The position numbers and the translations under genes were made by a program. A stretch of DNA of 64,000 nt, from NCBI GenBank assembly GCA_947166385.1, contig CAMVEB010000009.1, positions 1 through 64,000 of the forward strand, written 5' to 3'. Below the pieces are notes generated by a model. The model was not told the origin of the DNA. It worked only from the letters and a program-made list of their open reading frames with translations, and made no database searches. The stretch comes from an uncultured Clostridia bacterium. GTDB taxonomy: Bacteria; Bacillota; Clostridia; Christensenellales; Aristaeellaceae. Shown here piece by piece: positions 44,114 to 52,852 of the stretch (positions are counted from its first letter, which is position 1; every line of letters starts with the position of its first letter).

Positions 44114-44934
44114 AGGATCTGGTGATTGTCCGCGGGGCGGGGGACATCAGTACGGGAACGATTCACCGGCTGTTCCGCGCCGGTTTTCCGGTGCTGGCCC
44201 TGGAGGTGCGGTATCCTTCCGCCATCCGGAGAAAAGTGGCTTTTTCCGAGGCCGTATATGACGGAACGGCTGCCGTGGAAGGCGTGACAGCGGTCCGGAT
44301 CGACGATGCCGGACAGGCGGAGGAGATCCTGGCAAAGGGACAGGTTCCGCTGCTGGTGGATCCGGAGGGAAAGAGTATCCGGCAGCTGCGGCCCGCGGTG
44401 GTAATCGATGCCATCCTGGCAAAGAAAAACCTCGGGACTTCCATGGACATGGCGGAGCTGACCGTTGCCCTGGGCCCGGGGTTTGAAGCGGGGAAAGATG
44501 TTCACTATGTGATTGAAACCATGCGGGGACACGACCTGGGACGGATCATATCTTCCGGCTGCGCGGCCCCGAACACCGGGATCCCCGGGGTGATCGCCGG
44601 GGTAGGCGCGGAACGCGTGATTCATGCCCCGGCTGTCGGCAAATTCCGGCAGGAGCGGGAGATTGCGGAGGAAGTTCGGGCGGGGGATGTCATCGGAACC
44701 ATTATCTCCCGGGACAGGGAGGTGCCGGTGTGCACCCGGATTCCAGGCATCCTCCGGGGAATCATCCGGGACGGATACCCGGTGACGAAGGGCTTTAAGC
44801 TGGCCGACGTGGATCCCCGGCTGGAGGAGAGGAAAAACTGCTTTACGATCTCCGACAAGGCCCGGTGCATTGCGGGGAGCGCGCTGGAGCTGGTTGCCGC
44901 GGCGCGAGGGCGCAGGGAAAGGCATCCCGGCTGA
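44110..44934 (+). CDS. yqeB: YqeB, selenium-dependent molybdenum hydroxylase maturation protein
   Basis: A 274-residue protein of the YqeB (EF2563) family, found only where selenium-dependent molybdenum hydroxylases occur. It begins MKDLVIVRGAGDISTGTIHR, a nucleotide-fold Gly motif, continues LALEVRYPSAIRRKVAFSEA and has GPGFEAGKDVHYVIET and RGIIRDGYPVTKGFKLADVD. Thought to help place labile selenium on the molybdenum cofactor; biochemistry unproven. The preceding GTGAGGGAAAG serves as ribosome site. Its 3' end overlaps the antisense yqeC gene by 92 bases. Confidence 0.9.
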   Translation: MKDLVIVRGAGDISTGTIHRLFRAGFPVLALEVRYPSAIRRKVAFSEAVYDGTAAVEGVTAVRIDDAGQAEEILAKGQVPLLVDPEGKSIRQLRPAVVIDAILAKKNLGTSMDMAELTVALGPGFEAGKDVHYVIETMRGHDLGRIISSGCAAPNTGIPGVIAGVGAERVIHAPAVGKFRQEREIAEEVRAGDVIGTIISRDREVPVCTRIPGILRGIIRDGYPVTKGFKLADVDPRLEERKNCFTISDKARCIAGSALELVAAARGRRERHPG

Positions 44935-45568
44935 TCAGATCGCAGAGGCGGCGGGCCTGGTCCGGATCCGGCAGGGCATCCGTCTGATTGACGAGAAAGC
45001 AGTCCGCCAGGTTTTCCCGGTTCAGGACGGCGGCGATATGCTCCTCCCGCACCGGGGTATCCGGCGAAATGCCGGCCAGACGGGCAAACAGATCCGGGCA
45101 ATGGCAGGATTCGGAAACCGGGCTGCCGATCCCGGAGGCGCCCACCAGGCAGACGGTCAGATCGGAACAGGACGGAATGACCGGCTCCCAGGGGCGATGC
45201 GCCTTGAGGGGGCGGCCGGCCGCTCCGTCGGCCTCCACGATGAGGTGATCCGCTTCGGACAGCAGGGCTTCAAAGGGGATCACGGGGGACGGATCGGCCA
45301 GCTTGCCGGAAGGCTCCGGGAATCCCAGGCAGACGATCCGGCTGCCGGAGAAGGCGGACCGCAGGTCCCGGACAGCCTGATCCCGGGAGCAATGGGAAAC
45401 ATCGATAAGCGGGAGATCCGGAAAGGGCCGGATGTGCGTCGAGGTCGTGAGGATGACCTTGCCGGGCAGGCGGAGGGAAAGATAACGCAGGAAAGTGGTT
45501 TTGCCGCCGCTGCCGATGACAGAGATGAGCCTGCCGGCCGGGCGGAATGCTTCAAAGGGTCTGTACAT
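44843..45568 (-). CDS. yqeC: YqeC, selenium cofactor biosynthesis protein
   Basis: A 241-residue P-loop protein, GRLISVIGSGGKTTFLRYLS, with GKVILTTSTHIRPFP and LIVEADGAAGRPLKAHRPWEP, the signature DGAxxxPLKxP-like motif of YqeC. It pairs with YqeB in selenium-dependent molybdenum hydroxylase systems. It is the only cluster gene on the minus strand between 22 and 57 kb, and its tail overlaps yqeB. The start at 45568 (MYRPFEAF) is followed directly by the conserved domain; a longer in-frame extension to 45688 crosses the next gene and is unlikely. Confidence 0.88.
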   Translation of the reverse strand: MYRPFEAFRPAGRLISVIGSGGKTTFLRYLSLRLPGKVILTTSTHIRPFPDLPLIDVSHCSRDQAVRDLRSAFSGSRIVCLGFPEPSGKLADPSPVIPFEALLSEADHLIVEADGAAGRPLKAHRPWEPVIPSCSDLTVCLVGASGIGSPVSESCHCPDLFARLAGISPDTPVREEHIAAVLNRENLADCFLVNQTDALPDPDQARRLCDLISRDAFPCALAPRQPAPARSPQCTGPCRRS

Positions 45569-45620
45569 TGCTGCAGGCCTCCATTCAGGATGATTATAAT
45601 ACAGGAAAGGCGGTTGGTCT

Positions 45621-46622
45621 ATGCCGGGTTTCTTCGAAACGATCGCGCGGGGGAAAGAAAACGCGGAACTGCTGGCGGTCTGGATCATCGAAGGGGAAAA
45701 CGCCGGGGCGAAAGCGCTGCTGGATTCCCGTCAGCTGCTGGCGGAGGATGCATGCTTTCCGGAAACGCTGGCGGAGGAGATCCGGAGGATGGCTCCGGTG
45801 CAAACGGGCATTCTGAAAATCGGCGATACGCGCGTTTTCGCGGAACGGATCTCCGGAGAGAAAAAACTCGTGATCTGCGGGGCGGGGCATGTGGCCCTGT
45901 GCCTGATCCGCCTCGGGGGGATGCTCTGGTATGAGATCACGGTGATCGAGGACCGGGAGGAGTATGCCGGGAAGGCGAAGGAAGCCGGCGCGCAGCGGGT
46001 GATCTGCAGGCCTTTCGCGGAAGCGCTGGACGGCCTGGCGGACGATCCCGCGGCGGCTTATGTGATCATGACCCGGGAGCATATCCATGACGTGGAATGC
46101 CTGCGGCGGATCCTGTCCAAGCCTTATGCCTACGCGGGGATGATGGGCAGCAGGAGCCGGACGGAGCAGATCCGGGCGCAGATGCTGGAGGAAGGGTTTG
46201 ACGCCCGGAAGGTAGAGCGGCTGCACATGCCCATCGGCTTGCCGATCGGCTCCCGGACGCCGGAGGAGATTGCCGTTTCCGTTGCGGCGGAGCTGATCTC
46301 CGTGCTGAACGCGGCGGATCCCGGCGAGGGATTTCCGCCGGGCATGGCGGAGGAACTGGCGGGCGGCTCCGGAGGGATGCTGGCGATGATCGTTGAGAAA
46401 AGCGGGGAAGCGCCCCGAAGGCCCGGGACGAAGATGCTGATCCGGCAGGACGGGAGCTTTCTGGGGACCGTGGGGGGCGGCTATGCTGAAGCGGAAATCC
46501 TGAAAACAGCGCGGCAGATGATCGCGGAGAAAAACCGGGGGAGCCGGCTGATCCGGCTGACGATGAAAAAGGGCACGATGCACTGCGGGGGAGAAATCAC
46601 CGTCTTCCTGACGGCGGTGTGA
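45621..46622 (+). CDS. XdhC/CoxI-family cofactor insertion protein
   Basis: A 333-residue protein of the XdhC/CoxI chaperone family that binds molybdenum cofactor and helps load molybdenum hydroxylases. KLVICGAGHVALCLIRLGG is the Rossmann motif. YVIMTREHIHDVECLRRIL and YAGMMGSRSRTEQIRAQML, with HMPIGLPIGSRTPEEIAVSV, are the C-terminal signatures. The order of halves differs from some homologues, with a second XdhC-type segment (FLGTVGGGYAEAEI) at the end. It starts 52 bases from yqeC, back to back. Confidence 0.85.
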   Translation: MPGFFETIARGKENAELLAVWIIEGENAGAKALLDSRQLLAEDACFPETLAEEIRRMAPVQTGILKIGDTRVFAERISGEKKLVICGAGHVALCLIRLGGMLWYEITVIEDREEYAGKAKEAGAQRVICRPFAEALDGLADDPAAAYVIMTREHIHDVECLRRILSKPYAYAGMMGSRSRTEQIRAQMLEEGFDARKVERLHMPIGLPIGSRTPEEIAVSVAAELISVLNAADPGEGFPPGMAEELAGGSGGMLAMIVEKSGEAPRRPGTKMLIRQDGSFLGTVGGGYAEAEILKTARQMIAEKNRGSRLIRLTMKKGTMHCGGEITVFLTAV

Positions 46623-46649
46623 CCGGGCGGCAGGGAAGGAATACGGAGC

Positions 46650-47669
46650 ATGAAACTGATCAGAACGGAGGACGCCGTGGGGCATGTGCTGTGCCACGAT
46701 ATGACACAGATTATCCCCGGCGAATATAAGGACGCCAGGTTCCGCAAGGGGCATATGGTAACGGAGGAGGACATCCCGGTCCTGCTTTCCATGGGGAAAG
46801 AGAACCTGTATGTATGGGAAAAGGCGGAGGGAATGCTCCACGAGGACGAGGCGGCGGCGCGCCTGCTGGCCCTGTGCATCAGCGAGCATATGCACCCGAC
46901 GGCCGTGAAGGAAGGGAAGATCGAGCTGATCGCGGACGCGGACGGCCTTTTCGAGGTGGATACGGAGCGGCTGGAAGCGGTCAATGACAACGAGGAACTG
47001 ATGATCGCGACACGGCATACGAACACGGCCGTGCATCCCGGGGACAGGCTCGCGGGGATGCGGGTGATTCCGCTGGTCATCGCGGAGGAAAAGCTGGCGC
47101 GGGCGGAACAGGCCGCCGGGAAGGAACCGCTGCTGCGGATCCGGCCGTGGAAACTGAAGACGGCGGCCATCATTACCACCGGCAGCGAAGTGGAAAAGGG
47201 ACTGATTCAGGACCGGTTTACCCCGGTGGTGGAGCAGAAGCTGGCCGGATACGGCATCCGGACGGTAAGGAAAACCATGACCGGGGACGACCCGGAAAAG
47301 ATACGTCTGGCGATTCTGGAGGCCCAGGAAAGCGGAGCGGATCTGATCTGCTGTACCGGCGGGATGAGCGTGGATCCGGACGACCGGACGCCCGGGGCGA
47401 TTGCCCGGAGCGGGGCAAAGATCGTCACCTATGGGGCGCCGACGCTGCCGGGCGCGATGTTCTGCCTGGCCTATCTGGCGGACGGGACGCCGGTGGTCGG
47501 CCTGCCGGGATGCGTCATGTACGCGAAGGCGACGATCTTCGACCTGGTCCTTCCGCGGATCGCGGCGGGGGTGGCGCTGAAACGGCGGGACTTTGTCCGG
47601 CTCGGGCACGGGGGGCTGTGCCTGGGGTGCGGGACATGTCATTTTCCGGTATGTCCCTTTGGAAAATAA
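46650..47669 (+). CDS. Molybdopterin-binding protein (MoeA/MogA-like domain)
   Basis: A 339-residue protein with an N-terminal ~165-residue part of the MoeA-like type seen with molybdenum hydroxylases and a C-terminal molybdopterin-binding domain: AAIITTGSEVEKGLIQDRF, CCTGGMSVDPDDRTPGAI and GLPGCVMYAKATIFDL. It ends with a Cys-rich tail, CLGCGTCHFPVC, which could bind metal. It likely handles molybdopterin during insertion or selenation. Ribosome site GGAAGGAA upstream. A hairpin overlaps its stop. Confidence 0.8.
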   Translation: MKLIRTEDAVGHVLCHDMTQIIPGEYKDARFRKGHMVTEEDIPVLLSMGKENLYVWEKAEGMLHEDEAAARLLALCISEHMHPTAVKEGKIELIADADGLFEVDTERLEAVNDNEELMIATRHTNTAVHPGDRLAGMRVIPLVIAEEKLARAEQAAGKEPLLRIRPWKLKTAAIITTGSEVEKGLIQDRFTPVVEQKLAGYGIRTVRKTMTGDDPEKIRLAILEAQESGADLICCTGGMSVDPDDRTPGAIARSGAKIVTYGAPTLPGAMFCLAYLADGTPVVGLPGCVMYAKATIFDLVLPRIAAGVALKRRDFVRLGHGGLCLGCGTCHFPVCPFGK

Positions 47670-47692
47670 GGGGGCTTTCCGATCGCCCCCTT
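47668..47692 (+). terminator. Hairpin at the end of the molybdopterin-binding gene
   Basis: AAGGGGGC (47668-47675) pairs perfectly with GCCCCCTT (47685-47692) around nine bases. No T tract follows, so it may be a weak terminator or an mRNA-processing hairpin. moaA starts 45 bases later. Confidence 0.4.
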
Positions 47693-47737
47693 AAACCCCT
47701 TCGGTTTGGTAAATTATTTAATGGTAGGAAGGCAAGG

Positions 47738-48712
47738 ATGCTGAAAGACCGATTTGGCCGCGTGATTAATTACATGCGGATATCCGTGACAGACCGGTGC
47801 AATCTGCGATGCAGGTACTGCATGCCGGAGGGGATTGAATGGATCCCCATGGAGCAGATTCTCCGCTATGAGGAGATTGCTTTCATCTGCGCGCAGGCGG
47901 CCGGACTGGGAATCGACCGGCTGAAGATCACCGGGGGAGAACCGCTGGTGCGGAAGGATTGCGCAGTGCTGGTGAGCATGCTGAAAAAGATTCCGGGCAT
48001 CCGGCAGGTGACGCTGACCACCAACGGGGTGCTGCTGTCGGATCAGCTGGAGGGACTGCTGGAGGCGGGGCTCGACGCGGTGAATATCAGCCTGGACACG
48101 ACAGACCGGGAGGCATACAGGGAGATGACCGGAACGGACGCGCTGGAGCAGGTGATGGCTTCCATCCGGAAAGCGGCCGGGCGGCTGCCGGTGAAAATCA
48201 ACTGCGTGGCGCAGCAGGGGGGCTATGAGAACGAGCCGGTTCGGCTGGCCGTGCTGGCCAGGGATCTGCCGGTGGATGTCCGGTTCATCGAGCTGATGCC
48301 CGTCGGCGCCGGGAGAAACCTGCGGAGCCTTCCGAATCCGCAGGTACTCCGCATGATCGAGGAGGCGTACGGCAGGACGGCGGAGGATCCGGAAAGCCGC
48401 GGAAACGGCCCGGCGGTTTATCGCCGGCTGGAGGGGTTCATGGGGAGAATCGGGTTCATCAGCGCGATGCACGGGAAGTTCTGCGGGGAGTGCAACCGGC
48501 TGCGGCTGACCTCCACCGGGGAACTGAAGCCCTGCCTGTGCTACGCGGACAGCGTCGGCCTGCGGGAAATCCTACGGGACAATCGGGCGGGAAAAGAAGA
48601 ACGCGTCCGGGAGAAAATCCGGGAAGCCGTGCGGATGAAACCGCGGGCGCACTGCTTTGAAAACCCGGAAGACATAACGGAAAACAGGAGAATGGCGGAG
48701 ATCGGGGGCTGA
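47738..48712 (+). CDS. moaA: GTP 3',8-cyclase
   Basis: A 324-residue radical-SAM enzyme starting molybdopterin synthesis from GTP with Moa[18 protein letters not shown] is the CxxxCxxC radical-SAM cluster. [20 protein letters not shown] supplies the second [4Fe-4S] cluster that binds [15 protein letters not shown] is the SAM-binding GGEP motif. ATG at 47738 follows TAGGAAGGCAAGG. Length is normal. The tail lacks the usual terminal GG dipeptide in exact form but ends EIGG. Confidence 0.93.
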   Translation: MLKDRFGRVINYMRISVTDRCNLRCRYCMPEGIEWIPMEQILRYEEIAFICAQAAGLGIDRLKITGGEPLVRKDCAVLVSMLKKIPGIRQVTLTTNGVLLSDQLEGLLEAGLDAVNISLDTTDREAYREMTGTDALEQVMASIRKAAGRLPVKINCVAQQGGYENEPVRLAVLARDLPVDVRFIELMPVGAGRNLRSLPNPQVLRMIEEAYGRTAEDPESRGNGPAVYRRLEGFMGRIGFISAMHGKFCGECNRLRLTSTGELKPCLCYADSVGLREILRDNRAGKEERVREKIREAVRMKPRAHCFENPEDITENRRMAEIGG

Positions 48713-48717
48713 GGCAG

Positions 48718-49221
48718 ATGGAATTCACTCACTTTGATCCGGGAGGAAAGGCCTGGATGGTGGACGTCAGCGGAAAAGAGGACACCCGGCGGGTGGCAAT
48801 CGCTGAGGGACAGATCCGGATGAGCCGGGAATGCTTCGACAGGATCGCTGCCGGCAGCGTGGAGAAGGGCGATGTGCTGGGCGCGGCCCGGATCGCCGGG
48901 ATCATGGGCGCGAAGAAAACTTCGGAGCTGATTCCGCTCTGCCATATGCTGCCGCTGACCAAAGTGGCCATGACGTTTGAGATGCTTCCGGAAGCATGCG
49001 CGGTGAAGGCGGTCTGCACAGCAGGGACCGTCGGAAAAACGGGCGTCGAGATGGAGGCGCTGACCGGGGTCAGCTGCGCGCTGCTGACGATCTACGATAT
49101 GTGCAAAGCTGTGGACAAAACCATGGAGATCGGACAGATCCGGCTGATCCGCAAGAGCGGGGGAAAAAGCGGAGATTTCATTCGTCCCGGAGCGGAGGAA
49201 GAAGCGGGGGTAGAATCATGA
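48718..49221 (+). CDS. moaC: Cyclic pyranopterin monophosphate synthase
   Basis: A 167-residue enzyme completing cPMP formation after MoaA. It has [38 protein letters not shown] and [28 protein letters not shown], the classic MoaC motifs with catalytic Lys and His. It starts five bases after moaA and overlaps the next gene by 4 bases. Confidence 0.95.
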   Translation: MEFTHFDPGGKAWMVDVSGKEDTRRVAIAEGQIRMSRECFDRIAAGSVEKGDVLGAARIAGIMGAKKTSELIPLCHMLPLTKVAMTFEMLPEACAVKAVCTAGTVGKTGVEMEALTGVSCALLTIYDMCKAVDKTMEIGQIRLIRKSGGKSGDFIRPGAEEEAGVES

Positions 49222-50162
49222 AGCTGCAGGGAATGATCCGGGCTGTATGCATCAGCCCGGCAAAAGGAACCGTGAAACGGCCGATAGAGAAAGGCGTATT
49301 TATTCCCGGGTTCGGGATCGAGAACGACGCGCACGCGGGGAAATGGCACCGCCAGGTCAGCCTGCTTTCCGGGGACAGCGTGGACGCCTTCAACCGGACC
49401 GGCGCTGATGTACGGGACGGCGACTTCGGAGAGAACCTGCTGGTGGAAGGGATCGACCTGAAATCATTGCCGGTGAGCAGCCTCCTGCAAGCTGGAAGCG
49501 TGACGCTTCGTATCACGCAGATCGGCAAGGAATGTCACAGCGACTGCGAGATCCGCCGGCGGACGGGGGACTGCATCATGCCGCGGGAAGGCGTGTTCGC
49601 GGAAGTGCTGACAGGCGGAGAGATCCGACCGGGAGACACGATCACCGCGCGGATGCCGGATCCGGACCGCCCCTTCCGGGCGGCGGTGATCACGTTGAGC
49701 GATCAGGGCTCCTGGGGAGAACGGGTTGATGAGAGCGGCCCCGCCGCGGCAGAAATGCTGGAGGAAGCAGGGTATGAGATCGTGGAAAGGATCCTGCTGC
49801 CGGATGAACCGGAGCTGCTGAAGCGGGAGCTTTGCCGGCTGGCGGACCAGCGGCAGATGGACCTGATCATCACCAGCGGCGGCACCGGCTTTTCCCCAAG
49901 GGATCGGACGCCGGAGGCGACCATGGCCGTGGCGGACCGGAACGCTCCGGGCATCGCGGAATATCTCCGGATGCGCTCGATGGAGCTGACGAAGCGGGCG
50001 ATGCTGGGCCGCGGCGTTTCCGTGATCCGGAAGGGAACGCTGATTATCAACCTGCCCGGAAGCCCGAAGGCCGTGAAGGAAAGTCTGGGATTCATCCTGG
50101 ATTCCCTGGAACACGGGCTGAAAATCCTGAGAGGACGCGCTTCCGAGTGCGCCCGGAAATAA
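49218..50162 (+). CDS. MOSC domain-MogA/MoaB fusion
   Basis: A 314-residue two-domain protein. Residues 1-~145 form a MOSC domain ([47 protein letters not shown] with the sulfur-carrying Cys). Residues ~155-310 match MogA/MoaB adenylyltransferase ([51 protein letters not shown]), which activates molybdopterin for molybdenum insertion. Such fusions occur in Clostridia. Fusing a sulfur-handling MOSC domain suggests the cofactor is sulfurated or selenated as it is made. The start overlaps moaC (ATGA). Confidence 0.88.
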   Translation: MKLQGMIRAVCISPAKGTVKRPIEKGVFIPGFGIENDAHAGKWHRQVSLLSGDSVDAFNRTGADVRDGDFGENLLVEGIDLKSLPVSSLLQAGSVTLRITQIGKECHSDCEIRRRTGDCIMPREGVFAEVLTGGEIRPGDTITARMPDPDRPFRAAVITLSDQGSWGERVDESGPAAAEMLEEAGYEIVERILLPDEPELLKRELCRLADQRQMDLIITSGGTGFSPRDRTPEATMAVADRNAPGIAEYLRMRSMELTKRAMLGRGVSVIRKGTLIINLPGSPKAVKESLGFILDSLEHGLKILRGRASECARK

Positions 50163-50187
50163 AAAACACCCAAGGAGAGGAAAGAAA

Positions 50188-51015
50188 ATGAAGAAAACCC
50201 TGTCGGTCTTCCTGGCCCTGGCGATGGCTTTCTGTCTGAGCACGGCCGCAGCCGAAGCTCCGAAGACGGAACTGGTGGTATTTGCGGCGGCTTCCCTGAC
50301 GGAATCCCTGACGGCGATCCAAGCCCTGTATGAAGAAGCAAACCCGGAGATCAGCCTGGTGTTCAACTTTGACTCGTCGGGAACGCTGAAGACGCAGATT
50401 CAGGAAGGCGCGGTGTGCGACCTGTTCATCTCCGCGGGACAGAAACAGGTGAACCAGCTGGATATTCAGGCGGATGAGGAGAAAAACCCGGAGCGGCTGG
50501 ACTTTGTGCTGGAGGGGAGCCGGATCGACCTGCTGGAAAACAAGGTGGCGCTGGTGACGCCGGCGGACAACCCGAAAGGGATCAGAAGCTTTGACGACCT
50601 GGCCGGGCTGCTGAAGGACGGCGAGATCCTGATGGCGATGGGAAACTCTGACGTGCCGGTGGGCCAGTATACCCAGAAGATTCTGGCCTTCTACGGGCTG
50701 AACGAGGAAGAACTGGCCGCAGCGGGGAAGATTACCTACGGCTCCAACGTGAAAGAGGTGACCACCCAGGTGGTGGAAGGCAGCGTGGATTGCGGCGTGG
50801 TATATGGGACGGATGCCTTCAGCGCGGGACTGGACGTGACGGATACCGCGACGGCAGCAATGTGCGGGCAGGTGATCTATCCGGCGGCGGTGATGAAGAA
50901 CAGCGCCGTGCCGGAGGCCGCCCAGGCGTTCCTGGATTATCTGCGGGGCGAAGAGGCTACGCGCATTTTTGAAGGAATCGGGTTTACCGGCATTCCCGCG
51001 GAGAAGGCGCCATGA
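50188..51015 (+). CDS. modA: Molybdate ABC transporter, binding protein
   Basis: A 275-residue exported protein with signal peptide MKKTLSVFLALAMAFCLSTA, cut near AEA. VVFAAASLTESLTAI and FNFDSSGTLKTQIQEG bear the oxyanion-contacting Ser residues of ModA, and VGQYTQKIL and VDCGVVYGTDAF follow. It captures molybdate for the xanthine dehydrogenases. Ribosome site AAGGAGAGG. It overlaps modB by 4 bases. Confidence 0.93.
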   Translation: MKKTLSVFLALAMAFCLSTAAAEAPKTELVVFAAASLTESLTAIQALYEEANPEISLVFNFDSSGTLKTQIQEGAVCDLFISAGQKQVNQLDIQADEEKNPERLDFVLEGSRIDLLENKVALVTPADNPKGIRSFDDLAGLLKDGEILMAMGNSDVPVGQYTQKILAFYGLNEEELAAAGKITYGSNVKEVTTQVVEGSVDCGVVYGTDAFSAGLDVTDTATAAMCGQVIYPAAVMKNSAVPEAAQAFLDYLRGEEATRIFEGIGFTGIPAEKAP

Positions 51016-51689
51016 CGGACCTTTTTCCGCTGTGGAACTCCCTGCGGATCGCTGCTATCAGCTGCGTGATCGTGTTTTTCGCGGGGATCTTTGCCGCCTA
51101 TAAGGTGGCCAGGATGCCCCGCGTCCTCAAGGGAATCCTGGATGTGATCCTGACATTGCCGATGGTTCTGCCGCCCACGGTGTGCGGCTATTTTCTGCTG
51201 CTTGTTTTCGGGACGCGGCGCCCGGTAGGGAAATTCCTGGCGGAAATGGGCGTGAAGCTGGTCATGAACTGGCCGGGCGGGGTCGCGGCGGCGGTGGCGG
51301 TGGCTTTTCCGCTGATGTATCGGACAGCCCGGGGCGCTTTTGAGAGCTTTGACGAGGATCTGGCCTGGTCGGCTCAGACGTTGGGGCTTTCCAATACCTG
51401 GATTTTCTGGCGGGTACGGATGCGCGCGTGCCGGCAGGGGATCCTGGCCGGAACGGTGCTCGCTTTTGCCCGGGCGCTGGGTGAATACGGGGCGACCAGC
51501 ATGCTGATCGGCTATACGCCCGGAAGAACAGCCACCGTATCCACTACGGTGTATCAGCTCTGGCGGACGAACGACGAGAGCGGCGCGTTCTTCTGGGTCA
51601 TGGTGAACCTGGCGATCTCGGCGGCCGTCCTGCTGACGGTGAATCTGCTGGAAAGGCGGGAAAGGAAACCAAAATGGCGCTTGAAGTAG
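51012..51689 (+). CDS. modB: Molybdate ABC transporter, permease
   Basis: A 225-residue inner membrane permease with about five helices. LPMVLPPTVCGYFLL and the cytoplasmic loop RARGAFESFDEDLAWSAQTL, then ALGEYGATSMLIGYTPG, are the ModB coupling signatures. The start overlaps modA, and the end overlaps modC by 16 bases. Confidence 0.93.
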   Translation: MTDLFPLWNSLRIAAISCVIVFFAGIFAAYKVARMPRVLKGILDVILTLPMVLPPTVCGYFLLLVFGTRRPVGKFLAEMGVKLVMNWPGGVAAAVAVAFPLMYRTARGAFESFDEDLAWSAQTLGLSNTWIFWRVRMRACRQGILAGTVLAFARALGEYGATSMLIGYTPGRTATVSTTVYQLWRTNDESGAFFWVMVNLAISAAVLLTVNLLERRERKPKWRLK

Positions 51690-52714
51690 AGATCGAAAAA
51701 CGGTTTGGCTCCTTTCATCTCCGGGCCGCCTTTACCTGCGAAAAGGAATTCCTGGGCATTCTGGGCGCCTCCGGATGCGGCAAAAGCATGACGCTGAAGT
51801 GCATTGCCGGCATCGAACAGCCGGATCGGGGCCGGATCGTGCTGGACGGCCGGGTGCTGTACGACTCCGACAGGAAGATCCACCAGCCGCCGCAGAAGCG
51901 CCGCGTCGGGTACCTGTTCCAGCACTACGCGCTGTTTCCGGGGATGACGGCCCGGCAGAACATCCTGTGCGGGCTGCAGGGGGAAAAGGACAGACGGAAG
52001 AGAGAGACACGGGGTGACGAAATGCTGGATCTGCTGCAGATCCGGGAGATCGCCTCCCTGCGGCCAGGCCAGCTTTCGGGAGGACAGGCCCAGCGGGTTG
52101 CCCTGGGAAGGATTCTGGTGAATGAACCGGATCTGCTGATGCTGGATGAGCCTTTTTCCGCCCTGGATACCCATTTGCGGCTGAAGCTGCAGACGGAACT
52201 GAAAAAACTGCTGGCCGGGTACGGCCGGGGGGTCCTTCTGGTGACGCATGACCGGGATGAGGCGTACCGCATGTGCGACCGGATCGGCGTGATGGAACAG
52301 GGACAGATGGATCCGGTGAAGAAGACAAAGGAGCTTTTCGCGGATCCGGAAACCCGGGCCGCCGCCGTGCTGACCGGCTGCAAAAATCTGACGGCAGCCG
52401 TCAGAACAGGAGAGCGGGAAGTTTTCATCCCCGAATGGAAGATTCACCTGACGACGGGGAAACCGGTGCGGGACGGGCTGAAAGCCATCGGCATCCGGGC
52501 CCACAGCTTTGATCCGGACGAGCCGACCAACCGCTTCCCCGTCAGGATTCTTCAGGAGACCGAAGAGCCGTTCGAATGGATCAGCGAGTTCCGCTACGGG
52601 GAACAATCCCCCGACAGCCCGGCAGTCTGGTGGCGGTATGCCAGGGAACTCCGGCCGGCAGCCCCTCCGGAGGCGCTCGGGGTTTCCCCGGAAAACGTAT
52701 TGCTCCTGTACTGA
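51674..52714 (+). CDS. modC: Molybdate ABC transporter, ATPase
   Basis: A 346-residue ABC ATPase energising molybdate uptake. Walker A is GASGCGKSMT (Ser/Met where most have ST), signature LSGGQAQRVALGR, Walker B LLMLDEPFSALD, switch LVTHDRDEA. The C-terminal ~120 residues form a regulatory region without a clear TOBE repeat. It ends the molybdenum gene block; the gap after it holds a new promoter. Confidence 0.92.
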   Translation: MALEVEIEKRFGSFHLRAAFTCEKEFLGILGASGCGKSMTLKCIAGIEQPDRGRIVLDGRVLYDSDRKIHQPPQKRRVGYLFQHYALFPGMTARQNILCGLQGEKDRRKRETRGDEMLDLLQIREIASLRPGQLSGGQAQRVALGRILVNEPDLLMLDEPFSALDTHLRLKLQTELKKLLAGYGRGVLLVTHDRDEAYRMCDRIGVMEQGQMDPVKKTKELFADPETRAAAVLTGCKNLTAAVRTGEREVFIPEWKIHLTTGKPVRDGLKAIGIRAHSFDPDEPTNRFPVRILQETEEPFEWISEFRYGEQSPDSPAVWWRYARELRPAAPPEALGVSPENVLLLY

Positions 52715-52745
52715 AATGGATTGCTGCTGTATGAAAACTTTATGA

Positions 52746-52774
52746 TTGTTTCATCCGGGAAATTGCAGTATAAT
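52746..52774 (+). promoter_or_regulatory. Promoter of the first BMP transporter operon
   Basis: TTGTTT (52746-52751) and perfect TATAAT (52769-52774), 17 bases apart, about 79 bases before the binding-protein start. Confidence 0.55.
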
Positions 52775-52852
52775 CATGGACAGAAAAAGACGCCCGGAGG
52801 ACCTGTCATGGCAGGCGGATCACAGCCGGACGGAAAGAGGAGGTTTCTCAAA

